NCBI GenBank assembly: GCA_034190875.2
Contig: JAXDRA010000251.1
Span: 53,501 to 117,500, forward strand
Length of the DNA: 64,000 nt
Source of the DNA: Urechis unicinctus
Taxonomy: Eukaryota > Annelida > Polychaeta > Xenopneusta > Urechidae
Direction: 5' to 3'
Shown here piece by piece: positions 52,963 to 64,000 of the stretch. How positions within the stretch are numbered: the first letter of the stretch is position 1; the number at the start of each line of letters is the position of its first letter. The notes under the pieces were generated by a model. The model searched no databases, was not told where the DNA came from, and saw nothing but the letters and a program-made list of their open reading frames with translations. Both the position numbers and the translations under genes were made by a program.

Positions 52963-55900
52963 CCATTAATATGAAATTCAAGGATAACTGAATTCTTGAG
53001 ACTATTTGACTGCAATATCATTATTGCACTTAATAATGAATGTCATGCTTATCGATGACATCATCTACGTTGGTTGGTAAGGGAGTCCTTTACGGTTGTT
53101 GATCTGCCAAATTTCCTTTAAGAAGAATTTCATTTCAAGTACTATAGTACAGATAGAAACGTAGGTGTAACTTATGTACGTTACTTACTTGTACGATGAA
53201 TAAGACGAGTCAGGTAGAAGGTTATTACCGGGAGTGTCAGTACACCCGGTCCAAGTTACTTACTTCGCAATTCAATGAGATATCCAATATTATTGAAGGG
53301 GTCCAAATTCGAAGATTAATCCTGAGACTGAATGACAAAGTGTGTGCCAGTTCCACGAATCACTTCTCCCCCAGTTCTAATTTTTACTAGCCTATATATG
53401 ACAAGCGTTTTGGATAATTGAATTTGGGTGATTGTGTAACAGACTGCAAGCGAAAAAATGGTTGAAGAGTTAGAAATAGACGATCAATTTAGGGTAGACT
53501 TGATCGTGACAACCAATTAACTATCTATTTGAAATAACACGGTCACCCCTTACCGTATAATTTAGGCGTAAAACCGGTCAATCCCATAAAACTTGAAGCC
53601 TCGATAATTTATTCTCTAATGGAAAAATCACTGACACTGAAGAGTTATAAGAAGGTGCATCTTCAATTGTGAACACAGTCATTGTCATTGAAAGTTTGAT
53701 ATAGGCATACACAGGTCCATTCGTTATCGTTTCTATCTCATCTATGACATAGCTTATACAAATATATCCTTTACAAATGACAAAGCGTTTAAGAAACTAA
53801 CCATTTAACCCAAAATTGTTGTACAAACTTTCATTTGCTTAGATCCCGGTGACTGAGTACTAAGATAAACAGAGATTTCAATCATACTGGTTGTTGAATA
53901 TAATGAATGGCTAAAGCCATAGTTATACAATTTATCGCACAGTTTAGTATGAGATAACATTCTATTTATTGCAAATTGCAACAATTATATCAATTGCAGT
54001 AGCTCTCATTTTGCTTCATAGATTTGATTTAATTATGGCTGGATAGGGGACAGTAGCATTGAGGAATCGCTACAACAATCAAAAGTCACCATCTATGTGT
54101 GACACAACCAGTGTATCGACTGTTGATTATTCTGTGGAAGGAGGCCAATAGGCTTGCCCTTGAGCAGCAAAAAGATAGCTGGGGTCAATCTACACAGATA
54201 TATACAATAGGAGGGGGTGCATATCCACATAGCTCCAAGCAATGAACGAGGCGTTTGACCCCGAGTTTAGAGAAGATTCTACAAAGGTAGGAGATTTTTG
54301 TATTTGACTGCCAAATAGTCATACAGATTGTATATGGTCTTTGCATAAACAGAATGAGGTGATTGTGTAATTAATAATTTTTCTTGGACAAGTTAATATT
54401 TTATCACTGGTCATTCAGTATACTAATATGGTTAACCTTAGATATGCTGAAATGGCCAACGGCAGTCTTACCACCCCCAGCCCAAGGGTATTCTATTGAT
54501 TTACAGTACCCAGTAGTGTATATCTATGGTGAAACCCCTGACAATAACCAATGCAGTAATAAGTCACCGAAACATGCAATGGCTACACAATGAACAATGT
54601 TTTTTACAGTCACTACATAAACTGAAGTCAGCCCAATAAAATTAACTTTTCACTAGTGATCCATCAAACATTAATTTGATCAAATAAACCATATCAATTA
54701 ATCTCCACAGATCGAAAATAACAAGTGTCAACAAGTAAGCAAAGTAAGCCTGTTACCCCCTACGCTTTGTGATTACAATATGGATAAATAACTACAAAAA
54801 CAACTGGACACATTGATAATGTTTGTGTACTTGGTAACGAGACTAATGTCTTGATGTAAACATCTGAGGTTCAGTGGAACACGCACAAATGAATACAAGC
54901 AAATAATAGTTTCATGGCAGGTACACAAATGAACATTAGGAAACATTTGCTAACAATCCACATAATTGAAAAATAACAGATGTAAACAGAATGCAGAAAA
55001 TGCGACACATGCAACTGCGGCATCAAGGTTGTCGAGACCCATAGGAACCTCATTTGCATATGACAACCAAAGGTCATGTGACCAGTTGGGGCTGTAAAAT
55101 TTAGGCTCTCCTCGTAACTACATGACAAGATTTGAAGCTAACCTCTGAACCTTTTCTGATTTATGCATGTATAACTAAAGTTTTGGTCACTATGCCTGAA
55201 TAGTATCGTCATATATCTCAGCAGCTTAAACATAAACTGAAGCATATGCATTTGTATATATTTCAGTGTATGTGGTTTTGAGCACTATCATGGCTTAAGC
55301 TTGATTAACATCAAACAAATTACACGGTTTGAAAATGCAGGAGGGAAATTAGTCAAATTAGTTTTCTCATCACTGTCAGTGCATGCAAAATATCGTTATA
55401 CAATCTGCAAAAGCCATATCTGTGAGGGAAATCTCCCTCCATATGGAAGCCACAAGCCCCTGGTTATATAGTGACTTATTATCCTCAAGGGTAGACAGCT
55501 GAGTCAGTAAACGTGTGGTGGTTGACAAGGTGGTGACAGTATGTCACCATATACTTCTTGCACATTTCCACCACCTCCTCCGACCGTTTTGGTCTGAAAT
55601 GAAAGTCTTAGACTTGTTTCCATACTGAGGGGGCAATGAAGTGGGGTCCTTCTGCTCCTGGACATCCAATAAATTGTACAACTTCCAGGAAATGGATGAC
55701 CTGTCTCTATATTATTTTGATCACTTCAAATGGTTATTTACCTTTAAATGGTTATTAACTTTTAACTACCGGCATACTATGGTTGTTATTTTGCATTGTT
55801 TCTATAATCATTTTACCTAAAATTTGGTTGTCTACACCTACAAAAACAATGTCTGTCTAATCCAATACATGCAATAAGACTTGATAGAGTGAAGATTGCG

Positions 55901-56385
55901 GATCCAACACCTGGCGATCATCCAATGGCCTGCGCACAAACACCTAGGCATTGTAAGTTTTCACCAGTTGGCTGATCTTCTTGCAAGTTTTGTTGATCTG
56001 CTTGCTGGGTTTCTTTCTGATACAGCCTGCCCATTTGCTCACACAGTTATAAATGTATATGTCAATGCACAATGGATAATAGAATTATATATTTTATTCA
56101 AATATTCACCAATCCAAAATTCATCATGCACATTATGTATTGTTGAGTTAGCCATATATATGTACCAGCATATTTTTTCTTCAAGCAGAGAAGAAAATTT
56201 CGTTCCCTTGCGAGTTGGAGCAAGCGCTGAAGAAATCGGTTGTGCGATGAATCTTCTAGAAGTACTTATGTATGTTGGTAAAGTTCATCGTGTGGCTGCC
56301 ATGTTGTTGCCAGCCACAAACACCATAGTTAGTAAAATATGGTTTACATGTTAGGTTTTAGCACTCATGAATAAAAAAACTCACT
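52963..56385. other. Convergent intergenic region, no firm gene
   Basis: Lies between the 3' ends of the GTF2I-like gene and the KDZ gene. A 152-codon plus-strand open frame at 55,896-56,354 has no recognised motif and no splice context, so I do not call it. No repeats are shared with other parts of the window. Confidence 0.45.
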
Positions 56386-59124
56386 CTAGCTTCTTTGCAG
56401 TATTCGCAGCATCAGTCTCTTCAGAGCCACGCTGTTGTTGCCTGAAGCAGAAACACCAACATACATGACATAAATAATACTGATGTGTATTGCTGGTACC
56501 TATAAAAAGTAAGATATTTCAGAAAAGAGACTTCATAAAGTACCAAGTAGGAACAGATCATTCATATACTTTTCTTCCCATGATCTGTCTGTAAAACATA
56601 GGAAAGCAGTAAATCACGCACTACAACAGAAACAAAACTTAGTACTGATTTATAATTAAAACTTCAGGATAGCTTGTCAGACAGATCATTACCCGTCCAG
56701 AGTTATGTGAGACAACTTACTCATAATCTGTTGATTTCTTATGACAATTTCCTGTCTATCCTGTTGCTGCCCCTGCCCAATGGAATGATTGCCCAAGACA
56801 ACTTCAGTCAAAATGATACATAATCAGTCATGATTTAGATTACAAATATAATAAAATATGAAGTAACTGGGATATTCAGTAGTAATAAAAAGTAGCACAT
56901 ATTAGGGAATTATTTAAGACAAATACTTTGTCTCTGTGACTGCTTCGCATTGGATTCTCCCAAAATAGACATCTTCTTACTTGAGCAGACATTAATTTGT
57001 TTAATTGCAGACTGTATCCTGTCCACTAGCCACTGCGCTGAACCATAAATGGTTATCATGTTAAACAAATAGAGAAGAAATTTGTAGTCATATACTGACA
57101 TGTATCATTCATAGAGACAATACCCACGATAACTTCATAACGCTCGATGTATGGGCCCATTGATCCAAGATAATTAATGAACGTCATAGAGTACTTCTGT
57201 CTTTAAAATGAAACTCAAATTAATACCTAAGTTGCCAATCTTCTTGGATGCAAAATGTAGTAGTGCATCTGTCAGTACATCTGTTCGGTGTCTTGGGGTC
57301 ATCTCTTTGGTTATGTTAGCAAAGAGCAAAAACGCTCAATGCTTTCCCCATCCACATTGGCAAAGCTACTCAATCTTCTACGATTGTAACCAATATGCAT
57401 ATTTACACACATTAACTTAAAGGAATGAGAGTTAAGAATATGCGAAATTCATAGCCCAAATTGATGCCCTACCTCACTAAAGGATTTAATGACTGTATTT
57501 GTTGCAGATTAAAGAAAAGCCATGTAATTTACCTGACCTTTCACTTGATGTCCATAGCAGTGAAACACTGGTATAGCAAGAGTCAACCTCTTCAATAAGT
57601 TCTGACCCTCATTATTTTTCTAGACAAGTCAAAGTCATAGATTTCAACACAATGTCATGAGTAACTGTCAAGTAAATCAAGTATTGCTTATCAGCACTGT
57701 AAAATTTATACAGCTTCTTCAACTAGAAGTACCTTCAAGAATTTTTCAAAGACACAGACAATATCGTATAGAAGATGCATTGAGGTATTTGGGTCGCCCA
57801 ACATATTCAGGATTAATTGGCTCATCAGCATTGGATACGCAAGTCTGTTTTGATATAAGGACCATATGGGAATTAGTTGACTAACCTAAGCATTTAGTAA
57901 CACTCGCACAATAATTACTAAATAACCAACTGTGCCCGAACAATGACAGGTTGTCAATTAACCTTTCTCCATGTTTCATATCAAGAAATCTGGCTGGTAT
58001 TTCATGTCGAGAGATGCTACCAAAAACTCCTGTAACAACCAACTTGGCCGATTTATTCTTTGACCTGACTTTGCTTCCTGCTTGGAATTGATTGCAATCC
58101 TAAAATACAGCTATTGATGCCATTGAAGACTGAATTAAGTCCTGTCAACTATAAAAGCCTAATGTCATTTTACACATAGTATTTACATGATATTTATAGT
58201 ATTTCCTGATAGACAATTGCACTTATTTGAATCAACAACCTACCCCGTCTCCCTTCGTGATTGTGGCATCATTTACAAGTGGCAGGGACTTTTTGACAAC
58301 GTCTGAGTCAATTAACAGCAAATAACATTGCTTAGGCGGTTCCAAGATCATTCCAGAATTTTTTTGTTCGAACAGGTCAAAATTGCCATCCATGGACACT
58401 GTTCTTTTATCCTGTGATAGTGTGCATGCATAGATAAATTCCAAATATATTACGGATATTTATACACAATTAAGAACGACAGTATCTTTTAAAATATATG
58501 GCGTTATAATCAAAGGTACTAAACAATTTGTTTAAATTGACAGCCAGAAAGAAAAGTGCAGTTACAATGCCACTACTAAACTCACAGGGGGATATAATAG
58601 GGCACAGATTTTTCTGGATTGGATGGACAAGATTTCCCTGTTGAAAGTGAGCATGCCCAAATTCTTCATATGCTTCATCAATATGCCTGCCTGAAAAAAA
58701 TGAAGATACAATATCCTAAGATTATCAAGAGCATTCTTATTCAGTGACATACTATCCAGATTAAAATTCACAGCATTTAACAATGAAGTTATCACGTTAA
58801 ACCTGTCTGACTGTCATGTTGTAACGAAGACGCATTGCTTCACAAAATGATTTTACCGTCACTAGGCATTCCAATATAAGCATCTGAAGAAGTTGGAACA
58901 ATCAAATCATCAATTACATTCATGTTCCAACAGTTTCCGATACTCAATTAATGATTTCATAAAATGATTAAAATATTCAATAATGCTTATGAAACAAAAA
59001 CAGGAACCTTTCGGAAATCAAGGTGATACGCTGTATTGGGGTTTTCTGCCTTGGCTGGCCACAACTTGTTATGCACCAGTGTCACAGCCTCAGGTTCACA
59101 TGCACAAAACATTGTGCTGACGTC
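56386..59124 (-). pseudogene. KDZ (Zisupton-like) transposase, at least ten exons, 5' end not found
   Basis: Minus-strand exons, 5' to 3': 59,124-59,008 (FCACEPEAVTLVHNKLWPA), 58,883-58,803 (LECLVTVKSFCEAMRLRYN), 58,690-58,586 (HIDEAYEEFGHAHFQ, NLCP), ~58,435-58,244 (ACTLSQDKRTVSMDGNFDLF), 58,099-57,963 (TGVFGSISRHEIPARFLDMK), ~57,590-57,533 (LAIPVFHCYGHQVKGQ), 57,365-57,227 (DGESIERFCSLL, then TKEMTPRHRTDVLTDALLHF), 57,094-56,981, 56,801-56,721 (Gln-rich) and 56,441-~56,386. The set MDGNF, TGVFG..RHE, FH.YGH, DGE..ER and HR.D.LTDAL is, from memory, the signature of Kyakuja-Dileera-Zisupton transposases; the Asp of MDGN and the Glu of DGE-ER are probably catalytic. Several exons join in phase with good GT/AG borders. 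A few bases are lost between ERFCSLL and ITKEM, shifting the frame, and the expected Trp of ERLWS is Cys. So it is decayed but recognisable. KDZ elements are large DNA transposons with terminal inverted repeats. Confidence 0.8.
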
Positions 59125-60080
59125 CTAGGAAGACAAACAATGGTTTTGTTAATAACGTTTAATCCACACAGTTCCAATTTAAGGTTTAACAACAACATTC
59201 TGCTTTAACCCTGTGAAGTATTTTCCTCACAACCAAAGAGGGCTCTGTTGCAGCTGAAACTCTCCAATCACTGCCCCAAAAATTTTTTAGAAAGAATCGT
59301 CTACTAAACACGATTATATTTGGTGCTCATGATAAATCCCTTGACAGAAATCGAGGACAATCCCAGTACAATAAAACTTTTAGACTTAATGTTAGGGTAA
59401 CATAAACCTAAGGTGCCACCACATCCCACGTACTCTTTCTCTATCCATACTGTATCAGGTTATTTTGGCCCACACGGATTTCAACTCAGAATACAACCGC
59501 AATAAATTTGGCCCACAGGGATCTCTGTCCAAGTGATCAACAGTAGTGCGCAGGAATACCAGACAACTCGACCTCGTTTGGACAGGGCCGTTTGTGGGCC
59601 GTTTCATGTAAATGACTACTGACAACAAATGATGAAATGATACATTTAGTTCTTTGAATATATCATAAATGAATAATAGCTTTTTCATATGATACCATTA
59701 ATATTGATTTAATCACAAATGGACAAATTTTTTTCGAGGCCATAAAAGTTGTTTAGCGATTTATGTACCGAAGACAAATGGCAGTACCACTTTATTCTTT
59801 ATACGATTGCTATATAAGTTACACCAAAATGTAGAAGAATTTAAGTTATACACAGATCCGAGTGATAATCTATCAGATTTTGGAGTTGAAAGTGTTAATT
59901 CGCGATTTTGCCGCTTCAAAACCGGATAACTCTCCAAAACTTGAATAACTTTTCGATTTTCACTCGGATCCACATAAGAGAGTCTCCTCAGCGCATCCGT
60001 ATGCTTATCTCTTCTGTGGGACCAGGAATAAAATTGTACGTTCAATTCAAGGACACCATGTATTCAGCTTATTATCCAAG
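59125..60080. other. Upstream of recognised KDZ exons, no gene seen
   Basis: The N-terminal exons of the KDZ gene should lie upstream on the minus strand, but none could be recognised between here and 62,130. The open frames on both strands in this stretch overlap each other and lack motifs. Confidence 0.4.
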
Positions 60081-60540
60081 AGAAATCTCCCAAAGCCATA
60101 TAGCTTATGTGCATGGCAACGATCCGCGTCCTTGGGATATTTCATATTGCGACTTTGTCAAAGGCTGGCGAGTCTATGTCACGTATTTTTAACATGATTT
60201 ACAGAGTCAATTGGACTGTTTCTGTCATTTGCACAATTCACAGCCATTTGGCGTGTGTGAGTAAAACTGTTGCCATACTTAGAACACTATTTAAAGAATG
60301 CATGTCATCCCATTCAATCTATCAACAGTGCTTACGGGAACATCCCAATGAACTAATTGATCTGCACTGGTTGGGAAACTAACCTCTTCTCTCCATTCCG
60401 TATCTTTTTACGGTAGAACCGCATCAAATATGGCAGAACTCTGTCATGATACTCAGAATGCGACAAAGCAGGTGTTATTCAAGGAGATATTCGTATTACT
60501 TGAACAAGGAATCTAACTGCGGAATAGAACATTTATCTTT
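60081..60540 (+). repeat. Dispersed repeat, copy 2
   Basis: Same family as 34,493-34,965 and in the same orientation, with shared runs around tttcatattgcgactttgtc and ctctccattccgtatctttt. It sits inside the putative KDZ element, as copy 1 sits inside the 10.7-kb element. Confidence 0.8.
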
Positions 60541-62134
60541 CTACATGGTACAACCAGTTTTAGATCGATCCTCCATTGATGAGTCCAACCCAGTTGACCC
60601 CCTGCTAGTGCAGATTAAGGAAGAGACCATCCCACCACCAACTACCTACTATATTAGATCGTACTCAAGCAAGAAGAGCAAATTAATGTCAGCTGATAAA
60701 AGTGGCAACACAGTGTTAATTCATTATTATATACCGGTAACCAATAAATATAGCGGACGGGTTTTCTCATTAAGCTAAATCAACCTCGTCCAATGGGGAC
60801 TTAGGCCTGCGCCCTACACACACCATCGACCCTTACCCACAGCACTCTCCTACAAATATAATTACCAAGCCAATGTTATATTTTCGCCCATATCAATACC
60901 AAGTGTATCTCTCTGGCTTAACCTACATGCAAGAGACCAACACGCAATTTGCATATAAGAATCAATGCAAGTAAAATACCTGTAATATACAAATGAGTAT
61001 TCTCGTGCAGCCCGTTAGAACAGAAAGTGCATTGCGTCACACGTGAGATGAGACTGGCTTGCTGATTATTTAAAAAGTTGCAAAAGTTATGCTGCAGAAT
61101 AACGACAGGGTCTCATAGACGTACCAGTTCTAGCCCAATTTGTGAGATGCTAAATATTATGCCACTATCGAATGTGTATAAATATTGTGTACTTTTGTTT
61201 ATGTTCAAGTACAATTCAGGTTTTTGCCAAAACCATTGTACAAAATGTTAAAAAAAAAAGCCTGATGCCTATAATGCTATAACTAGACAACAATTTCTAC
61301 TATATGTACACAAGTGTAGCTAATAGCTATTAACAGTATTATGTTTAAAGGCGAGAAATAGTGGAATGGTATATGCAATACAATTAAACCATGTATGTCG
61401 TATTATGCTTTCAAAATAATTTTAAGAAAACACACTGTGGAAAAATTGTAATAGTATGCATATGTATCTATAAGTCAATGAGACCCACGATTATATTATT
61501 TTGCTGTTGAATTAACAACACCTAATGATATTTGGCACACGCAATATCAATCTTCTCATTACCATTGTTAGATATAGAGTGTTTCCCTGTACTGCTTTGT
61601 CAATATGTCTTTCTGTGCACTTACTAACACGCTATATTAATTGTAAAGATCCATACATCATTAGATGTCTACATCCTTTTGCTTGCATGCCTTATATATG
61701 ATACAACTTATATGTATGTACTTGTTAATGTTGCAAGCAATAAATTATTATTATTATTAAACAAGCTCGTTAACCTTGCTTTCGTGGCGAACCGTTCTGA
61801 AAAGGAGCAGGGGTTCGGATCAATAATGCTTTTAAAAATGTCCTCATAACTGAAACTTCACTAGGCGAACGTCATTCCCGTCCAAGATCCTAAGCAACGA
61901 GCTTCTGAATATGATTCAAAACATGTAACATCTAAAGACTTTATAGCTAAGTTAGGGGAATCATTTATTAAAAAGTTAATAACATTGTATTTGCCCGAAT
62001 CAATCCATTCTACTCCAATTCATCCCAGAATGTTCTTTCTATAATCGTTACGTAATTCAGCTATAAATTAATAATAATTGACCACATCCCATTTTTTAAT
62101 TTATTTCTGCTATTGGCGCTGCGCTGTACCGAAA
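60541..62134. other. No firm gene
   Basis: A plus-strand open frame over 60,560-60,775 reads PLLVQIKEETIPPPTTYY and then KKSKLMSADKS; it begins after a possible acceptor (acaaccag) but lacks a donor or any known domain. (ATT)n at 61,742-61,760 is a short microsatellite. Otherwise nothing recognisable. Confidence 0.4.
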
Positions 62135-62260
62135 CTGCAACGCTGGTTGGCGTGCGCAGGTATATCATATGGTGCTATAAGACCAGCGGCAACGCATGTT
62201 GGCATTGCCAAGTGGAGACCTGCACACGCTTCTTGGTATTGTAGGTTTCAGAATCGAGTG
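62135..62260 (-). repeat. Right arm of the 13.8-kb-spaced inverted repeat
   Basis: The reverse complement matches 48,430-48,555, including gattctgaaacct at the outer edge, agcgtgtgcaggtctccac and gccaac.agcgttgca. The similarity stops sharply at both sides in both copies, as expected for terminal repeats or for a small repeat inserted twice. Confidence 0.65.
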
Positions 62261-64000
62261 GCTTATTACAGTCCTATTTCCATATTAATTGAGTGACGGC
62301 GCATGATGCGGTAATAGCGTGTGTGTGTTCATGTGATTACGTCACGCTGCATGTGCAAAGGATTGGTCTTGCTCGCTCCTGTTGCATTGATACATAAAAA
62401 TGACTTTTAATGTATAATCGTACATATATTTGTTTAGAAATATCAATATATCACTGTTGCCTGCTCGCATCATACCATATCAACAGCACTCCGCGCAGAA
62501 ACAATTTCGATAACACAGACGCGTTCGATTCTGCTGCTGATTGCAAATATGGGGTTAGATAACTGACAAACTATCGCACCGCGCTACCTCATTGAATCTG
62601 CAAAGGTATTAGTTATTGATTTAGCTTTTCCTTCAATGTTTTAAGAAACGCCATCTTGGAATTGATTACGAACGTTATTCTTTACTGAATCCTACAAGCT
62701 CTAAGCAAGACACTCGTTTTTATTATTGTGAAGATGATCCAGACGGTTGGGGTACTACGGGTCACATACCTGGCTACGCCCAGTACTTGACAAAGACTAA
62801 CGAAAAAACACACATTACTTCAATGAATTGGTGTAGACTTGTCTTGTCTGATTTCCCCATCAGCGCATAAGTATCGTTGCCATAATCAATAACTTGCTTT
62901 TAGTATAGTGTACAGCTTGGGCATAATTGCATTGTGTAATTTAGGCTAATGATGATGACATTTATTTATTACCAGCTGAATATTGATGGGTAGTTCCCAG
63001 TAGTGGGAATGAATATGTGACAAAAGGTACACGTTTGCTCTGCGTTTCTTCATGGCAACTTAGCTTGGAGGCACAATAGTTTGAACGATGGGATTTTCTC
63101 ATTTAACGCCCCTAAACACAAAAAGCTCCCAAATACAATCAGTCTAGATACATCAACCTAAATCGCTTTTGCCAACACAGACCGACGACACAAGCAGGTG
63201 TTATACTTCACCATCCACCTACAAACTAACTTAATATAGCCTCACAGATTGGCGTTACCAAATAATTCCATGTTGGTAGCTTGCGTCTCACTGCACCCGA
63301 GACCCAAATTTCCCACTATATCACTCTACCAGACCTTTATCTCATGGTAATTCAGACACAGCATACCAAATCCACATAAACGGCGCTCCAATGCCAAAAG
63401 CGTATGGCGCATTTGTCAATGATCCATTTCAGGTGCGGTTGGTTTGTGAATGTACCACAAGCCCGAACTCCAATGAAGCTATTGCTTCTCTTCTCAATGT
63501 GCGTACTTAGTGGGAGGGGGGGGTGCTACTGTCTCAGGCTAAATGATATCAATAAGCTTATCAAACTGCTGAGGCATCATCTATTTGCAACAAATATAAA
63601 CAAAAACAGGCCCTTGAACAATCATTATAGGCGATATATAGAATTTGTAAATCGCAAGAACGATATTAACAGCATTATGTTAAGTTTGTACACCAGTGCG
63701 GAGAAGAGCATAAAGATTAGAGCCGCATGCAAGATCTTAAAAAGGTGCACCAGGTACAATCTTGCGCTTTCCTGATCTACAATACAAGCAAGATGTTCCA
63801 TGGAATATTATGGTGGTGGTATCTCTGCTCGCTTAACAACGATTGTGTCGCTCCTATCGACGAGCTTAAGTGTAACCAAGGTGGACATTGGATGACGGTC
63901 TACCACGGTTGTCATATGTTCGATCAATCAGCAGTAAATGTGTTGGTAGGTAACCTGTACAATTTCCAGATACATCGATACTACCTACATTCTACACATC
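62261..64000. other. Right end of window, no gene seen
   Basis: Single-copy, AT-rich sequence. The 123-codon plus-strand open frame at 63,404-63,775 (LLLLFSMCVLSGRGG near its start, then basic, KSIKIRAACKILKR) could encode a small protein, but it has no known motif and no supporting context. No other feature is supported. Confidence 0.45.

Noticed and set aside
55896..56354. 152-codon plus-strand open frame as a membrane protein
   Set aside because: No signal, splice or family evidence; composition fits chance in AT-rich DNA near the 3' end of the KDZ gene.

Overview
The window is invertebrate-type metazoan nuclear DNA: AT-rich, intron-containing, with long (TA)n microsatellites and many nested transposable elements. 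No bacterial-style operon, rRNA, tRNA or CRISPR is visible. I cannot name the species. Most open reading frames are by-products of simple repeats. The real coding signal lies in decayed or near-intact transposon genes and one small spliced gene.

Layout. (1) A unit of about 9 kb occurs three times head to tail: A (about 309-17,280), B (about 17,526-26,646) and C (about 37,681-44,570, missing its first ~0.9 kb). Each unit runs from a left end rich in CCATTTTGG-type motifs through a non-coding middle, a 17-bp minisatellite, a 36-bp tandem repeat and about 3 kb of non-coding sequence to a right end with a CCAAAATGG array. (TA)n tracts border the units. (2) Unit A carries foreign DNA at about 1,400-10,680 in place of ~2.5 kb. 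It holds a RecQ-like helicase gene (+, 2,653-4,827) converging on a nine-exon DUF6589-like gene with two PHD-like fingers (-, 6,175-10,590). Together they look like the two genes of a large Academ-type DNA transposon. Unit A also carries a 5'-truncated CR1-type LINE (14,549-16,713) absent from B and C. (3) Between B and C, in the (TA)n tract, sits a ~10.7-kb element (26,782-37,500) with ~305-bp terminal inverted repeats. A complete Tigger copy, a pair of MITEs and a ~950-bp fold-back are nested in it. (4) From 44.8 kb on the sequence is mostly single-copy. A diverged inverted repeat at 48,430-48,555 and 62,135-62,260 may bound a ~13.8-kb element. Between its arms are a spliced GTF2I-repeat gene with a SUMO-interaction-like motif (+, 51,779-52,858) and a multi-exon KDZ (Zisupton-like) transposase gene (-, 56,386-59,124), again convergent.

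The most novel-looking signals are: (a) a set of otherwise unrelated large elements, all ending in (TA)n tracts and all sharing an ACYATTTTGGNACA-type iteron near their ends, with no recognisable transposase of their own; and (b) two separate two-gene transposons with convergent layout, one pairing a DUF6589/PHD protein with a RecQ helicase, the other a KDZ transposase with a GTF2I-like protein. All calls come from reading the sequence and recalled family motifs; no database search was run.
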